Shown here in pieces: positions 27,368 to 37,810 of a stretch of DNA of 61,147 nucleotides. Each line of letters opens with the position of its first letter. Position 1 is the first letter of the stretch. Under the pieces are notes generated by a model. It ran no database searches. It was not told the DNA's origin and worked only from the letters and a program-made list of their open reading frames with translations. The position numbers and the translations under genes are program-made. Location: the NCBI RefSeq assembly GCF_000314995.1, contig NZ_BAEO01000038.1, forward strand, positions 1 through 61,147. The letters are read 5' to 3'. Source of the stretch: Paraglaciecola arctica BSs20135 (GTDB taxonomy: Bacteria; Pseudomonadota; Gammaproteobacteria; Enterobacterales; Alteromonadaceae).

Positions 27368-28099
27368 CTATTCCGCCACAGCACGTAAACGTTTAGCTAC
27401 CTGTTGTTTATCACTTTCGAGTAGACCATCTTTTAATCTAACCACTCGCTGGGCGTGTTCTGCTATGTCATCTTCATGGGTAACTAACACTATGGTATTG
27501 CCTTTTTCATGTAGCTCATTCAACAGAGCCATGATGTCGTCACCCGTTTGGCTGTCTAGATTACCTGTGGGTTCGTCAGCTAATATAATCGATGGACCAC
27601 AGACTAACGCCCTAGCAATGGCTACTCGCTGACGCTGTCCGCCAGATAATTCATTAGGTTTATGATCTTTGTGAGACATCAAACCAACAGACTCAATTGC
27701 CTTATCAACAATTTTTTTGCGTTGTGATTTACTTACGCCTTTATAAATAAGTGGCAACTCGACATTACTGAACACACTAACTCTTGGGACCAAATTAAAG
27801 GTTTGAAAAACAAAGCCAATTTTTTCGTTGCGAATTCCCGCCAGTTGATCTTCAGTCATCTCGCCTACCGACTCACCTTCGAGTAAATAAGTACCTGATG
27901 TGGGCACATCTAAACAGCCAATCATATTCATTAAAGTAGACTTACCTGAGCCAGAAGGACCCATGATAGCCACATACTCACCGGCATGAATGGTTAGAGA
28001 AACACCTTTAAGGGCATTTACTTGTTGCTCACCCATCTGGTAAGTTTTCGCCACATTGTCAATTACCAATGTAGCTGAGGGCTTGATTGGGCTACTCAT
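27368..28099 (-). CDS. ABC transporter ATP-binding protein, MacB type
   Basis: A 243-residue ATPase with Walker [11 protein letters not shown]-loop [10 protein letters not shown], signature [14 protein letters not shown], Walker [13 protein letters not shown] and H-loop VTHEDD. It belongs to the same LolD/MacB group as the ATPase at 17006-17737 but serves a separate transporter. The start ATG is separated from the adaptor stop by a single base, pointing to translational coupling. Confidence 0.93.
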   Translation of the reverse strand: MSSPIKPSATLVIDNVAKTYQMGEQQVNALKGVSLTIHAGEYVAIMGPSGSGKSTLMNMIGCLDVPTSGTYLLEGESVGEMTEDQLAGIRNEKIGFVFQTFNLVPRVSVFSNVELPLIYKGVSKSQRKKIVDKAIESVGLMSHKDHKPNELSGGQRQRVAIARALVCGPSIILADEPTGNLDSQTGDDIMALLNELHEKGNTIVLVTHEDDIAEHAQRVVRLKDGLLESDKQQVAKRLRAVAE

Positions 28100-28100
28100 G

Positions 28101-29321
28101 CTAGTTATCCCCTTTTTCCTTAACGCTCACTTCAGAGTCGTTCTCCAGCTCACGGGATATCGCACGATAGCTGCCGATAACTATGTCTTGACCAGCACTC
28201 ACGCCCTGAATGATTTCAATCGACGCTTCGCCTTGAATGCCTGTGGTTACTTGTTTTGCTTCTACTTTATTATTGTTCACCACAAACACCACCTCAACAA
28301 AGCCATCTTCACCTGGTGTATAAGTTTTCCCCTCGGACTTTAATTGCTCTGCGGTTCTAACAGTGACTGATTGCAGAGGCACACTGACTGCTTGTTCACG
28401 AGTATCTGTCACTATGTCAGCACTAGCTGTCATACCTGGGCGGAGCTCTTTGACGTTACTGGTTATACTGATAGTGACTTCAAATTCTGTTTTTTGGTTG
28501 TTATTACCTGGTTGTTGATCAACTGCACTACTGGCAATTTCACTAACCTGACCCACTATTTTTTTGCCTAAAAGTGCATCTACTTCAATTTCTGCTTGTT
28601 GACCAAGTACGATTGAAACAATGTCATTTTCATCTACTTTTACCAAGGCTTCCATGTCATTAAGATTAGCGATTATCATAATCACGTCTTCCTGAAACTG
28701 AGAGCCAATGGCAATTTCACCTAATTCTTTATTGAGTTTACTAATGGTGCCAGACATAGGCGCGTAGATGGTTGTTTTAGACAGAGCATCTTTGGACTGT
28801 TTTAACATACCTCTTGTTTGTTCAACGCGATCTAAGGCTGATTCATGGCGAGCCAGCTCAACTTGGTGTGCAGCTTCAGCAATGTCCAAATTAGCTTGGG
28901 AATCGAGCTTTTTGGCCACTAATTCCTTGGCTCTTTCAAGTACTCGTTTGGTTTGCTTCAAATTTTCCATGATTAATTTTGCTTGGCCCTGGGCTGAGCG
29001 AACATTAGCTTCCTCACTTTCCATGCTTGCAATATAACGTTCTCGGTCAAGCTCTAATAAGAACTGACCTTTCTCAACCCAATCGCCTTCTTTTACTTCT
29101 AACTTAGTGATTTTGGCACTGACATCGGCACTGATGTTTACTTTAGTTTTTGGTTGGATCTTTCCGGTCGCATTAACCTTCTGAATAATGGTCGCTAATT
29201 CGACTTTAGCAATCTCGACTTCTATTCCTTTGTTTTCTTCTTTTTTGGTTAGTTGAAATATGACAACCCCAGCAATAGCTAAAATAATAACGCCAGTGAT
29301 AATTTTTGTGCTTGTTTTCAT
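28101..29321 (-). CDS. Efflux periplasmic adaptor, MacA-like
   Basis: A 406-residue membrane-fusion protein with an N-terminal anchor (about 5-24, [19 protein letters not shown]). A first lipoyl half follows around [20 protein letters not shown], then a helical hairpin (about 95-170), the second lipoyl half ([11 protein letters not shown]), a beta-barrel and a membrane-proximal domain. It is the first gene of the operon adaptor-ATPase-permease-permease. Its promoter must lie in the 528-bp gap upstream. No TolC-like gene is adjacent. Confidence 0.9.
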   Translation of the reverse strand: MKTSTKIITGVIILAIAGVVIFQLTKKEENKGIEVEIAKVELATIIQKVNATGKIQPKTKVNISADVSAKITKLEVKEGDWVEKGQFLLELDRERYIASMESEEANVRSAQGQAKLIMENLKQTKRVLERAKELVAKKLDSQANLDIAEAAHQVELARHESALDRVEQTRGMLKQSKDALSKTTIYAPMSGTISKLNKELGEIAIGSQFQEDVIMIIANLNDMEALVKVDENDIVSIVLGQQAEIEVDALLGKKIVGQVSEIASSAVDQQPGNNNQKTEFEVTISITSNVKELRPGMTASADIVTDTREQAVSVPLQSVTVRTAEQLKSEGKTYTPGEDGFVEVVFVVNNNKVEAKQVTTGIQGEASIEIIQGVSAGQDIVIGSYRAISRELENDSEVSVKEKGDN

Positions 29322-29849
29322 TTTTTGGTTCCCAGTTTAGAACGATCACAACTGGCCCAAAGAGTATTCCCTCTGAGCACATCTTTAAAATAAGCTTAGT
29401 AAAGTAGAGGGTATATTTAAAACATAGATACGTAACCAAGCGTGTCTAAAAGTGATAAAACTCAAAATCTTATTATTGCTAAGTCGAAAGTTCTAAGCGA
29501 AAAGTGAAATGACAAAAAATTTACTGTAAAGAAAACAAGATATTTATTAAGGCTGCTGCAAATTGGTAGGTAGCTGTCGATAAAGGCCTAGGTCCACAAA
29601 TATCGAAATATTTGCGGCAACATGAGATGGAAAAACGAGCAAAATGCAACAATATGTGCAAACAATCTGACTGAATGTAGCTTGTTACAATTTATTTGAA
29701 ATACTCACTAAAATTAGCAGTCAATTACCATTATTTAGCCTGAACTCTGGTTAAGACGTGCCGCGTCCTTTTAAATAATTACAATAATAACAGTCTGTTA
29801 GAGAGTTTTAGTTGCACTGCGGATACATTAAACAGGTCCAGAGCTCAGG
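29322..29849. other. 528-bp intergenic region with operator-like palindrome
   Basis: No convincing gene is seen on either strand. It must hold the promoter of the minus-strand MacAB-like operon at its left end. A seven-base inverted repeat CAAATAT-CGAA-ATATTTG lies at 29597-29614 and could be an operator. The MAPEG gene ends at the right edge. Confidence 0.5.
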
Positions 29850-30239
29850 CTATTTATACAACACCAAAATATTTAATACACTCAAAGTTATCAGAGAGGC
29901 AAAAGTCAGCAACATTCCCCACACTCTCTGCCAACTTGTGCCTGAGTGGCGACGTAATCCAAACGCATGTATGAAACGCCCTGATATCAGTGCTGTACCT
30001 GCCAGATGTAAAATAATGGGGTTACTTAAGTTTACTTCAGCGACAAAAAGCAAGATGAGCACTATAGGTGTGTATTCGCTAAAATTACCATGGGCTCGGA
30101 TCACTTGTTGAAAATGATGATCACCACCGTCCCCTAAGGATATTTGTTTATCCCGTCGACCTTTAATAACCAAGACCGAAAAATAAAAAAACAATATCCC
30201 CAATAAACCAGCATAAAAAGCAGTGATAGGTGTATGCAT
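29850..30239 (-). CDS. MAPEG family membrane protein
   Basis: A 129-residue membrane-associated eicosanoid/glutathione metabolism-type protein with four predicted helices (about 4-25, 55-75, 77-95, 105-128). The characteristic segment RAHGNFSEYTPIVLILLF, then GRFIHAFGL, place it in the MAPEG superfamily (YecN-like), possibly a glutathione transferase or peroxidase. The ATG at 30239 is chosen because GAGGAGAG lies just upstream; an in-frame TTG five codons earlier would leave that site inside the gene. It follows adk on the same strand but a terminator lies between. Confidence 0.9.
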   Translation of the reverse strand: MHTPITAFYAGLLGILFFYFSVLVIKGRRDKQISLGDGGDHHFQQVIRAHGNFSEYTPIVLILLFVAEVNLSNPIILHLAGTALISGRFIHAFGLRRHSGTSWQRVWGMLLTFASLITLSVLNILVLYK

Positions 30240-30271
30240 ACAATCTCTCCTCAAAGTGGGGGATTAGCTAC

Positions 30272-30296
30272 AAAAAAGCCCACTATACGCGGGCTT
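30272..30296 (-). terminator. Rho-independent terminator after adk
   Basis: Read on the minus strand, AAGCCCGC / GTGGGCTTTTTTG forms a hairpin with a T-run, about 40 bases after the adk stop codon and just before the MAPEG ribosome site. Confidence 0.8.
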
Positions 30297-30332
30297 CAAT
30301 CAAACTAACAAACGAAAGTTAAGTTTGATCCA

Positions 30333-30992
<660 letters not shown>

Positions 30993-31114
30993 TTATAAGT
31001 TGAGTTAAAAAAGTAAAGCCGCAACTTTACACATTCAACTTTAATGTTACAAGAATATTAAGCCCTGCATATACGACAAAGGTCTTAATACCTGTACTTT
31101 TATCAAGTTAAATC

Positions 31115-31140
31115 AAAAACGGGCATCTAAGCCCGTTTTT
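31115..31140. terminator. Bidirectional terminator between htpG and adk
   Basis: Perfect ten-base stem AAAAACGGGC / GCCCGTTTTT with a six-base loop, about 28 bases after the htpG stop. adk therefore probably has its own promoter in 30978-31114. Confidence 0.85.
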
Positions 31141-31167
31141 AGTTAACCAACTTGCGTTGATTGTTGC

Positions 31168-33108
31168 CTATTTAGCTAAGCTTGCTAGTAGCTTGTTTAA
31201 ATTCTGCACAAAGCTTGCTGGGTCTTTTAAACTACCTTGTTCAGACAGGGCTGCTTGATCAAACAACACGTCTGTCCACTGTGCAAACTGCTCTTCATCT
31301 TGTACCTCAGCTAATAACTTAACTAACTGATGTTCAGGATTCAGTTCAAAATGATACTGCGCTTCAGGTACAGGTTGACCTGCAGCTTGCATCAGTTTAA
31401 TCATTTGAGTAGTCATGCCTTGTTCGTCAGCCACAATACAAGCTGGAGAATCAGTTAAACGATGAGTGAATTTTACATCTTTCACTTTATCACCCAAGGC
31501 GGCTTTTACTCGTTCAGCTAGACCTTCAACTTGTTTTTCTGCTTCTTCTAGGGCTTTCTTGCTCTCTTCGTCTTCTAAGTCACCTAAATCCAATGCACCG
31601 TGAGTGACAGATTGGAAAGATTTCTCATCAAAGTCAGTTAAATGAGACATTAACCACTCATCTACGCGATCTGCCATTAGCAACACTTCGATACCTTTCT
31701 TACGGAAGATCTCTAGATGTGGGCTAGATTTAGCCGCTTTATAGTTGTCTGCGGTGATGTAGTAAATTTTATCTTGTTTTTCTTGCATGCGACTAATGTA
31801 ATCAGCAAGAGAAACAGTTTGCGCCTCTGAATCAGAATGCGTTGATGCAAAACGCAACAAACCAGCTACTTTTTCTTTGTTGGCGTGATCTTCAGCAGGC
31901 CCTTCTTTTAATGCATTACCAAACTCAGTCCAAAATGCCTGATACTTTTCAGGATCATTTTTGGCGATTTTTTCAAGCATTTGCAATACGCGTTTAGTAC
32001 AACCTTGACGCATGGCTTGAGTGACTTTGTTGTCTTGTAAAATTTCACGAGACACGTTTAACGGCAAATCATTTGAGTCCAACAAACCTTTCACAAAACG
32101 CAGGTATGTAGGCAACATTTGTTCAGCGTCATCCATGATAAATACGCGCTGCACATAAAGTTTAAGGCCGTGTTTGTTATCACGGTTCCACATATCAAAA
32201 GGTGCTTTGCTTGGGATATATAACAAGCTGGTGTATTCAGTTTTACCTTCAACTTTATTATGTGACCAAGTCATAGGATCACTAAAGTCGTGAGAGATAT
32301 GTTTGTAGAATTCTTTGTATTCGTCGTCACTTACATCAGACTTATCACGAGTCCAAAGTGCTGTGGCTTTGTTTACTGCTTCCCAAAAGGCTGGTACTGC
32401 AGGAATTTTTTCGCCTTCTTCACCATCAGGGCCTTTAGGTCCGTCACGCTCAGGCTCTTCTGCTTTGAACATTTTCACAGGAATACTGATGTGATCAGAA
32501 TATTTGCTAACGATTGAACGTAAACGCCAATCATCTAAAAATTCTTTTTCTTCTTCTTTTAAATGCAGAGTGATTTCTGTGCCGCGTTCAGCTTTTTCAA
32601 TATCGGCAATAGTGAACTCACCTTCACCGGCTGACTCCCACTGGGCACCTTGTGCTTTATCGTCACCTGCAGCACGAGTGCGCACAGTGACCTTATCAGC
32701 AACAATAAAGGCTGAATAAAAACCAACACCAAACTGACCAATAAGTTGTGAATCTTTAGCATCGTCACCAGACAACTTACCAAAAAACTCTTTAGTTCCA
32801 GACTTAGCGATAGTACCAAGATGTTCAATTACGTCAGCCTTATTCATACCAATACCGTTGTCGGCAATAGTAATAGTGCCAGCATCTTTATCGATACTGA
32901 GCTTAACGTGTAAATCACCGTCGCCTTCGTAAAGGCTGTCGTTAGACAAAGCTTTAAAGCGTAATTTATCCGCAGCATCGGCGGCGTTGGATACTAATTC
33001 ACGTAAGAATATTTCTTTGTTTGAGTAAAGCGAATGGATCATCAGTTGTAGTAATTGTTTTACTTCAGTTTGAAATCCATGAGTTTCTTGATGAGCTGCT
33101 TCAGCCAT
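31168..33108 (-). CDS. htpG: Chaperone HtpG (bacterial Hsp90)
   Basis: A 646-residue homodimeric ATP-dependent chaperone. GHKL ATPase motifs are present: [15 protein letters not shown] (about 32-46), the DNGIGM box, and [11 protein letters not shown]. The middle-domain WXXX segment and C-terminal dimerisation domain are complete, giving slightly more than the E. coli length (624). The ATG at 33108 is taken because AGGAG is ten bases upstream; a TTG two codons earlier is too close. A clear sigma-32 promoter precedes it. In E. coli recR is the upstream neighbour; here recR is 22 kb away. Confidence 0.97.
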   Translation of the reverse strand: MAEAAHQETHGFQTEVKQLLQLMIHSLYSNKEIFLRELVSNAADAADKLRFKALSNDSLYEGDGDLHVKLSIDKDAGTITIADNGIGMNKADVIEHLGTIAKSGTKEFFGKLSGDDAKDSQLIGQFGVGFYSAFIVADKVTVRTRAAGDDKAQGAQWESAGEGEFTIADIEKAERGTEITLHLKEEEKEFLDDWRLRSIVSKYSDHISIPVKMFKAEEPERDGPKGPDGEEGEKIPAVPAFWEAVNKATALWTRDKSDVSDDEYKEFYKHISHDFSDPMTWSHNKVEGKTEYTSLLYIPSKAPFDMWNRDNKHGLKLYVQRVFIMDDAEQMLPTYLRFVKGLLDSNDLPLNVSREILQDNKVTQAMRQGCTKRVLQMLEKIAKNDPEKYQAFWTEFGNALKEGPAEDHANKEKVAGLLRFASTHSDSEAQTVSLADYISRMQEKQDKIYYITADNYKAAKSSPHLEIFRKKGIEVLLMADRVDEWLMSHLTDFDEKSFQSVTHGALDLGDLEDEESKKALEEAEKQVEGLAERVKAALGDKVKDVKFTHRLTDSPACIVADEQGMTTQMIKLMQAAGQPVPEAQYHFELNPEHQLVKLLAEVQDEEQFAQWTDVLFDQAALSEQGSLKDPASFVQNLNKLLASLAK

Positions 33109-33152
33109 GGTCAAGTATCTCCTAAGTTGTGGTTGCTAAAATGATTGATAGA

Positions 33153-33180
33153 AGATGAGGTCGCTTAGTTTATTTTCAAG
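33153..33180 (-). promoter_or_regulatory. Sigma-32 heat-shock promoter of htpG
   Basis: On the minus strand CTTGAAA (33180-33174), 13 bases, then CCTCATCT (33160-33153) is close to the RpoH consensus CTTGAAA-N11-16-CCCCATnT. The start would fall near 33146, about 40 bases before the gene. Confidence 0.8.
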
Positions 33181-33241
33181 GAGAACTTGTTAATTTGTTT
33201 TATTAATTTACAACCAAGGATTAGGTTAACACTTTGAATAT

Positions 33242-35197
33242 TTAGCTAGTCTGCTTTTTAGCCGTATACTTAGGTTTTCCGCCACCTTTACGTTTTTTAG
33301 CAAAGCTTTTCTTACCTAAACCAGACAAACCTTGAGGTAATACGCTGAGACTTTGTATAACCAAGTCTTTAAGTTGTGCTTCTAAAGGCCCCATCAATTT
33401 TTTGTACTGACTTCTGCCTTCACTGATAGCCGACAACTCTGATTCCCAACGTGCGGTCATATCGGGATAAGTCGCCACATCTGGCAGCGCTTCAATTAAA
33501 CCTCTACCTGTCACAGTGGCTGTAATTGTTTTACCCGAGCGAGACAAAAATCCACGAGAGAATAACAACTCAATGATCCCAGCACGGGTAGCCTCGGTAC
33601 CTAAACCGTCGGTTTCGCGGAGGATTTTTCGAAGTTGTGGATCGCTCACATGGCTACTTATCCCAGTCATGGCAGCTAATAAGCTTGCATCTGTATACGC
33701 CTTAGGAGGCGAAGTCTGTTTTTCTAATACCTCAGCTTGCAGCGATTTAAGAGCTTGCCCATTTTCTAAGTGAGGTAACAATTGCTGCACTTCACCTTTG
33801 TCATCTTGATTATTAGCTTTTAGTGCCCGTACAAAAATGCACTTCCAACCTTCTGCAATTAACTCTTTTGCCACTGCCACAAATAAACCTGAAGCAATCT
33901 CGACCTCAACCCGTACCCCATAAAATTCATGATGAGCTAAAAATTGCGCCACATAATTTCTGCATATCAAGCCATACACTTTGGCATCGTTGCCAGACAA
34001 ATTATTGCTGACTTTTTGGGTGGGAATGATGCCATGGTGAGCATCGACTTTTTTATCGTTCCAGGCTTTTGATTGGCGGCTTAAATCAACCTGTGCTTGA
34101 CTTAACAACTTACCCTGCGATCCCAAATGTTGACTATTAGCCATCACAGCGGCATGTACCTCTTTGGCCTGCACAAAGTGACTCATAGGCAAATATCGGC
34201 AATCTGAACGAGGGTAAGTGATTAATTTATGACGCTCATACAAACCTTGGCAAATATCCAGCACTTGCTGGGCGCTCATGCCAAACGCTTTGCTGGCATC
34301 TATTTGCAAAGATGACAAATTATAGGGTAATGGCGGTGCTTGTTTTTTATGCTCACGTTTTAGGTTTTTAACTTGGGCCGGTTGCCCACTGACACGCTTA
34401 GCAACATTTTGCGCCAGCGCCTCTGACAAATTACGCCCTTGCTCGTCTAGAAACTTGGCGCATTGTTCACTGGGTTGCCATTTTGCTTTAAATCCCTGCC
34501 CTTGATCTGTTTCTAAACTAGCCCAGACTTCATAAAAAGCCTTACTCACAAAATCGGCAATGGCTTTATCACGGCGCACAACCAAGCCCAATAAAGGCGT
34601 TTGCACACGCCCTACCGACAACACCCCGTTATACCCGGCTTTTTGACCTTGCAGAGTATAAGCACGGGTTAAGTTGATCCCATATAACCAATCAGCGCGA
34701 GATCTGGCCAAAGCTGAAGTAGATAATGGAATAAACTCACGATTACTACGTAAATTGCTCAGTGATTGTTTTACCGCAGAAGGATTTAAGTCACTGATTA
34801 AACAACGCTGAATAGTGTTTTTTTTAGCCCCAGTGACGCCTAAAAAATTGATTACCTCGTCTACCAACAACTGACCTTCACGGTCGGGATCGCCCGCATG
34901 TACCAACTGTTCTGCTTGTTTAACTAACTTACGTAACACCCCTAATTGTTTAGCGGTTTGTTTTTTAACCCCAAGCTGCCACTGCTGCGGAATAATCGGC
35001 AGGTGTTCATGACTCCACTTCTTAAAAGCGGGATCGTAGGCCTCTGGTTGTTGTTGTTCGAGTAAATGTCCGATGCACCAGCTCACAGTATCGCCATTAG
35101 CCGCGCTAATATAACCATCGCCTTTTTTATGAGGCTTAGGTAAGACCTCGGCAATAGCACGACCTAAACTGGGTTTTTCGGCAATAAAAAGGCGCAT
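33242..35197 (-). CDS. topB: DNA topoisomerase III
   Basis: A 651-residue type IA topoisomerase. The Toprim domain begins at the N-terminus (MRLFIAEKPSLGRAIA) with DPDREGQ supplying the acidic metal ligands. The active-site Tyr lies in KLITYPRSDCRYLP (about residue 322). The C-terminus is a basic tail (KKSFAKKRKGGGKPKYTAKKQ) with no zinc fingers. It would decatenate replication or recombination intermediates. The ATG at 35197 is preferred over one five codons upstream because AAGG is suitably placed and the family starts MRL(F/Y)IAEKPS. It lies 133 bp upstream of htpG and may be part of the insert between recR and htpG. Confidence 0.95.
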   Translation of the reverse strand: MRLFIAEKPSLGRAIAEVLPKPHKKGDGYISAANGDTVSWCIGHLLEQQQPEAYDPAFKKWSHEHLPIIPQQWQLGVKKQTAKQLGVLRKLVKQAEQLVHAGDPDREGQLLVDEVINFLGVTGAKKNTIQRCLISDLNPSAVKQSLSNLRSNREFIPLSTSALARSRADWLYGINLTRAYTLQGQKAGYNGVLSVGRVQTPLLGLVVRRDKAIADFVSKAFYEVWASLETDQGQGFKAKWQPSEQCAKFLDEQGRNLSEALAQNVAKRVSGQPAQVKNLKREHKKQAPPLPYNLSSLQIDASKAFGMSAQQVLDICQGLYERHKLITYPRSDCRYLPMSHFVQAKEVHAAVMANSQHLGSQGKLLSQAQVDLSRQSKAWNDKKVDAHHGIIPTQKVSNNLSGNDAKVYGLICRNYVAQFLAHHEFYGVRVEVEIASGLFVAVAKELIAEGWKCIFVRALKANNQDDKGEVQQLLPHLENGQALKSLQAEVLEKQTSPPKAYTDASLLAAMTGISSHVSDPQLRKILRETDGLGTEATRAGIIELLFSRGFLSRSGKTITATVTGRGLIEALPDVATYPDMTARWESELSAISEGRSQYKKLMGPLEAQLKDLVIQSLSVLPQGLSGLGKKSFAKKRKGGGKPKYTAKKQTS

Positions 35198-35505
35198 CAA
35201 ATAACCTTGCATGTTTTTTTATACAGTAGTTTATTTTAAGTATTGGGGCAAGGCTTTATGTTCACCTAGTCTCTGAAACTTATGTTCAGATGATATTGTT
35301 ATTTTAAGACCCCCACTACATTCTCACTAATAGTTTTTAAAAAGCGTTGCCACTAAAAACCAGACCAATATACAGGTTAATATTTTAACCTACATATCAA
35401 TTGGATTTTAGAATATTAAGGTCTACACTTCCAAATGCTGCTCAGCTCAACAGGCAGTAAACTAACATCCTTTAATTTCAAACAAGATAGTCTTCGAGGT
35501 ACTCC

Positions 35506-35778
35506 GTGGAACATAGATATGGTGAACGTCAATCAGTACGGGAGCATGTAGAGCTATGGAATGGTGAGATAAAATACGGCGAATTTAAAACAGCAAACTT
35601 ATCCAGTGGTGGCATATTTATCGAAGGTTGCCCACAGAACTTAGGCAACCAACCTAGCCTAACCATTAAGTTTGCCCCAAACCCCAATTTGAGTTATCAA
35701 CAAAGTCGTAAAGCGTTGATTGTGCACAAAAACCACAACGGCGTAGGGTTAAAGTGGACTTACCTTAATAACACTTAA
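35506..35778 (+). CDS. PilZ domain protein (single domain)
   Basis: A 90-residue protein that is one PilZ fold. The c-di-GMP-binding signature is recognisable but imperfect: an N-terminal RYGERQSVR in place of RxxxR and NLSSGGIFIEG in place of (D/N)xSxxG. It ends in VGLKWTYL. It could be a c-di-GMP effector acting through a partner protein. It starts at GTG (35506) with GAGG upstream. It is the only plus-strand gene of this region and has its own terminator. Confidence 0.8.
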   Translation: MEHRYGERQSVREHVELWNGEIKYGEFKTANLSSGGIFIEGCPQNLGNQPSLTIKFAPNPNLSYQQSRKALIVHKNHNGVGLKWTYLNNT

Positions 35779-35795
35779 CTCTACAAGTAATAATG

Positions 35796-35847
35796 CCTGT
35801 TCTGTTTATTAAATGACCTTGTCGTAATAAACAGGATGGGCTTTTTA
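35796..35847 (+). terminator. Rho-independent terminator after the PilZ gene
   Basis: Ten-base stem CTGTTTATTA (35802-35811) / TAATAAACAG (35825-35834) with a 13-base loop, followed by GGGCTTTTTATT. Confidence 0.65.
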
Positions 35848-35933
35848 TTGCACTATCCATACGGCAACTAACCTCACTGTTAAGGTAGTTACCGCAAACA
35901 ATGTTTTCACCACACCATGGGTATGTTTTTTAT

Positions 35934-36227
35934 TTAAACATTAACTTTTGTAAGTCTTAAAACTTCGGTTGCAACTAACATCCCACCAATAATTTCAAAG
36001 CACTTTTTTATATGTGACGACTTTGAATGGGCATTGAGATCTTCTGCGGTTTCCCAAGTTTCGTGAAACATAAAAATTGCGTCATTAGCGTTATCTACGT
36101 GCAAGTCATAATTAATACAACCTTGTTCTTTTTGAGTAGGTTGAACAATTTTTGTTAATTCCGCCAACACAGTTTTTTTGTGTTCTTGTTGCGCTTCAAT
36201 TTTTGCGATACATGTTAATTTACTCAT
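35934..36227 (-). CDS. Antibiotic biosynthesis monooxygenase (ABM) domain protein, YgiN-like
   Basis: A 97-residue dimeric ferredoxin-like barrel protein of the ABM family: LTCIAKIEAQQEHKKTVLAEL at the N-terminus, then QEQGCINYDLH-like KEQGCINYDLHVD, and MFHETWETAEDLNAHSKSSHIKK. Such proteins often act as quinol monooxygenases or quinone-handling enzymes; the specific reaction is unknown here. The ATG is preceded by a ribosome site in GGAATCTCC read on the minus strand. It is transcribed in the same direction as the tRNA-binding protein gene, which lies upstream of it, 90 bases away. Confidence 0.85.
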   Translation of the reverse strand: MSKLTCIAKIEAQQEHKKTVLAELTKIVQPTQKEQGCINYDLHVDNANDAIFMFHETWETAEDLNAHSKSSHIKKCFEIIGGMLVATEVLRLTKVNV

Positions 36228-36317
36228 GGAGATTCCTATTTAATTAGTTGAATTTTCTATTTTTTAAAAATGCATGAAGGGTAATTATTTTGTTTTCACA
36301 CCTTGTTTAACTCATTA

Positions 36318-36671
36318 TTATCCTGCTCGGCTGCCATTAGGTATTGCTATTTCAGGCATAGCTAAACAAGGCTTCAGTTTATCTTCATATCCAATATCAA
36401 ATAACATGCCTTGAGACAATTCTCCTGCCATTTTTCTTTCTGGAAGGTTTACAACAAAGAGGGCTTGTTTACCCTGAATTTCTTGAGGATCCTCTCGCTC
36501 TTGCTTAATGCCAGCAAGTATAGAACGAGTATGATCACCGAAATCAACGGTTAACTTCATTAATTTATCTGATTTGAGCACTTCTGAAACTAGAGTAATA
36601 GTACCGACACGAATGTCTAATTTAGCAAAGTCGTCAAAGGTAATAAGTTCCTTAATAGGAGCTGGATCCAT
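36318..36671 (-). CDS. tRNA-binding domain protein, CsaA-like
   Basis: A 117-residue free-standing OB-fold protein of the tRNA-binding domain family (CsaA, MetG C-terminus). Motifs: FDDFAKLDIRVGTI, RSILAGI, VVNLPERKMAGELSQGML and the end PGSxxG-like IPNGSRAG. It probably binds tRNA or acts as a chaperone-like dimer. The ATG at 36671 has AGG eight bases upstream; the GTG three codons earlier would place that site inside the gene. Confidence 0.88.
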   Translation of the reverse strand: MDPAPIKELITFDDFAKLDIRVGTITLVSEVLKSDKLMKLTVDFGDHTRSILAGIKQEREDPQEIQGKQALFVVNLPERKMAGELSQGMLFDIGYEDKLKPCLAMPEIAIPNGSRAG

Positions 36672-36756
36672 TATATACACCTAAATTTACACCCAATTAT
36701 TATTACCGCTTTCGCATAAGTGAAAGCGTCGCGATATTCTATTGAAAACTGCGACC

Positions 36757-37350
36757 TTATGCTCCGATAAATTCCAAGAGTTCTTCGAAATTATGCCCAT
36801 CAGCCTGTCTAAGTGCCGATATATATTGCACACGTCTATCATTCATTTTTTCTAACTGATAGCCCCCTGCCCAATCAATGACAGGCTCACCTAAGACTTT
36901 GGTTAAGATTGCATCTGCCATGATCCGCGAATGTCGCCCATTCCCATTTGGAAACAAATGTATATAAACTAATTTATGGTGAAACCTTCCAGCTAACTCT
37001 TTTGGAGGGAAAGTGTCATGCTCTACCCAATATTTTGCATCATCTAAAAGCTGCCTAAGCTGAACACTGATTTGAATGGGGTCGATACCAATATTCTTTT
37101 CAGTTTTGCGGTATGTGCCAGCCCAGAGCCACACTTCACCAAATAATTTCTCATGAAGCTTACGCACAAAGCCTTCACTTAAGACATCAGGGCTTTTTAG
37201 TTTGCTTAACCACTTTAAGCCATTTTGAATGTTAGCCTGCTCAAGTTCATCCAATTGTCCCCGTGTTTGAATATGCTTGAAGCGTAAGCCTTCCAATTCC
37301 TCAAGATCTAGTGGTGTTGCACCATCTGCCTCTTTGAAAATATCACTCAT
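36757..37350 (-). CDS. Mobile mystery protein B (Fic domain)
   Basis: A 197-residue Fic-fold protein. The active-site loop HLFPNGNGRHSRI (about 135-147) keeps the catalytic His, the anion-binding GNGR and the second Arg, so AMP-transferase activity on a protein target is plausible. It has the N-terminal MSDIFKEADGATPLD typical of the family called mobile mystery protein B. No [ST]xxxE[GN] inhibitory helix was noted in it. Its ATG overlaps the end of the partner HTH gene (start 37350, partner stop 37343-37345), so the two are translationally coupled. The pair recurs on mobile elements and resembles a toxin-antitoxin or regulatory module; its function is unknown. Confidence 0.9.
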   Translation of the reverse strand: MSDIFKEADGATPLDLEELEGLRFKHIQTRGQLDELEQANIQNGLKWLSKLKSPDVLSEGFVRKLHEKLFGEVWLWAGTYRKTEKNIGIDPIQISVQLRQLLDDAKYWVEHDTFPPKELAGRFHHKLVYIHLFPNGNGRHSRIMADAILTKVLGEPVIDWAGGYQLEKMNDRRVQYISALRQADGHNFEELLEFIGA

Positions 37351-37810
37351 CGTCATTCCAGAAATCAGAGCTTGGTTTATCAAGCATTTCCTTTGCTAAT
37401 CGTTCGATCTCAGCAAGTAATTTACCTTCGGCTATGAGTTGACTTTCCAAAGCCATATGAACACCAGCATTTCGCACTTGCTGCATTGCTTTTAATCGAG
37501 CTCTTTTCAGAACCACGTCTTCAATGTCATTTTCAGGCACAATGGCATAAACAAACTGACATCCCATACTCTCCGCCATTTGTTGCATTGATTTAATTGT
37601 AATCCTGCCGGAAAGCTCATCTTTCTCTCTATTAGAGATCGCCGCCCTTGTCACGCCAAGCCTACGGCCTAGCTGCGCCCCAGACATATCTAACGCTTTA
37701 CGTACCGTGCGCAGCCAACCTTCCGACGGCATAGACAAGCCATCAAGCATTACTCTCGCTCGATTAACATTTTCTCTATACTGCTTAACAACAAGGCGTT
37801 TCATGCTCAT
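37343..37810 (-). CDS. Mobile mystery protein A (helix-turn-helix)
   Basis: A 155-residue DNA-binding protein of the mobile mystery protein A family. An XRE-type helix-turn-helix lies at about 32-85 (GWLRTVRKALDMSGAQLGRRLGVTRAAISNREKDE), followed by a helical C-terminal part rich in Leu, Ala and Glu. It precedes and overlaps the Fic-domain gene. A perfect inverted repeat upstream (37845-37864) is a natural autoregulatory operator. It is probably the antitoxin-like or regulatory half of the pair (inference). Confidence 0.88.
   Translation of the reverse strand: MSMKRLVVKQYRENVNRARVMLDGLSMPSEGWLRTVRKALDMSGAQLGRRLGVTRAAISNREKDELSGRITIKSMQQMAESMGCQFVYAIVPENDIEDVVLKRARLKAMQQVRNAGVHMALESQLIAEGKLLAEIERLAKEMLDKPSSDFWNDDE

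Noticed and set aside
17006-29321. The two MacAB-like loci as a recent duplication of each other.
   Set aside because: Permease architecture differs (one 829-residue duplicated protein against two ~410-residue proteins) and the ATPases differ throughout. They are only distant members of one superfamily.
29322-29849. A gene in the 528-bp gap.
   Set aside because: Frames on both strands are short, lack ribosome sites and show no family resemblance. A minus-strand frame at 29206-29439 overlaps the adaptor gene out of frame.
36707-36728. Hairpin CGCTTTC / GAAAGCG between the tRNA-binding and Fic genes as an integron attC site or terminator.
   Set aside because: No GTTRRRY core is found and no T-run follows on the minus strand. 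The stem is only seven bases.
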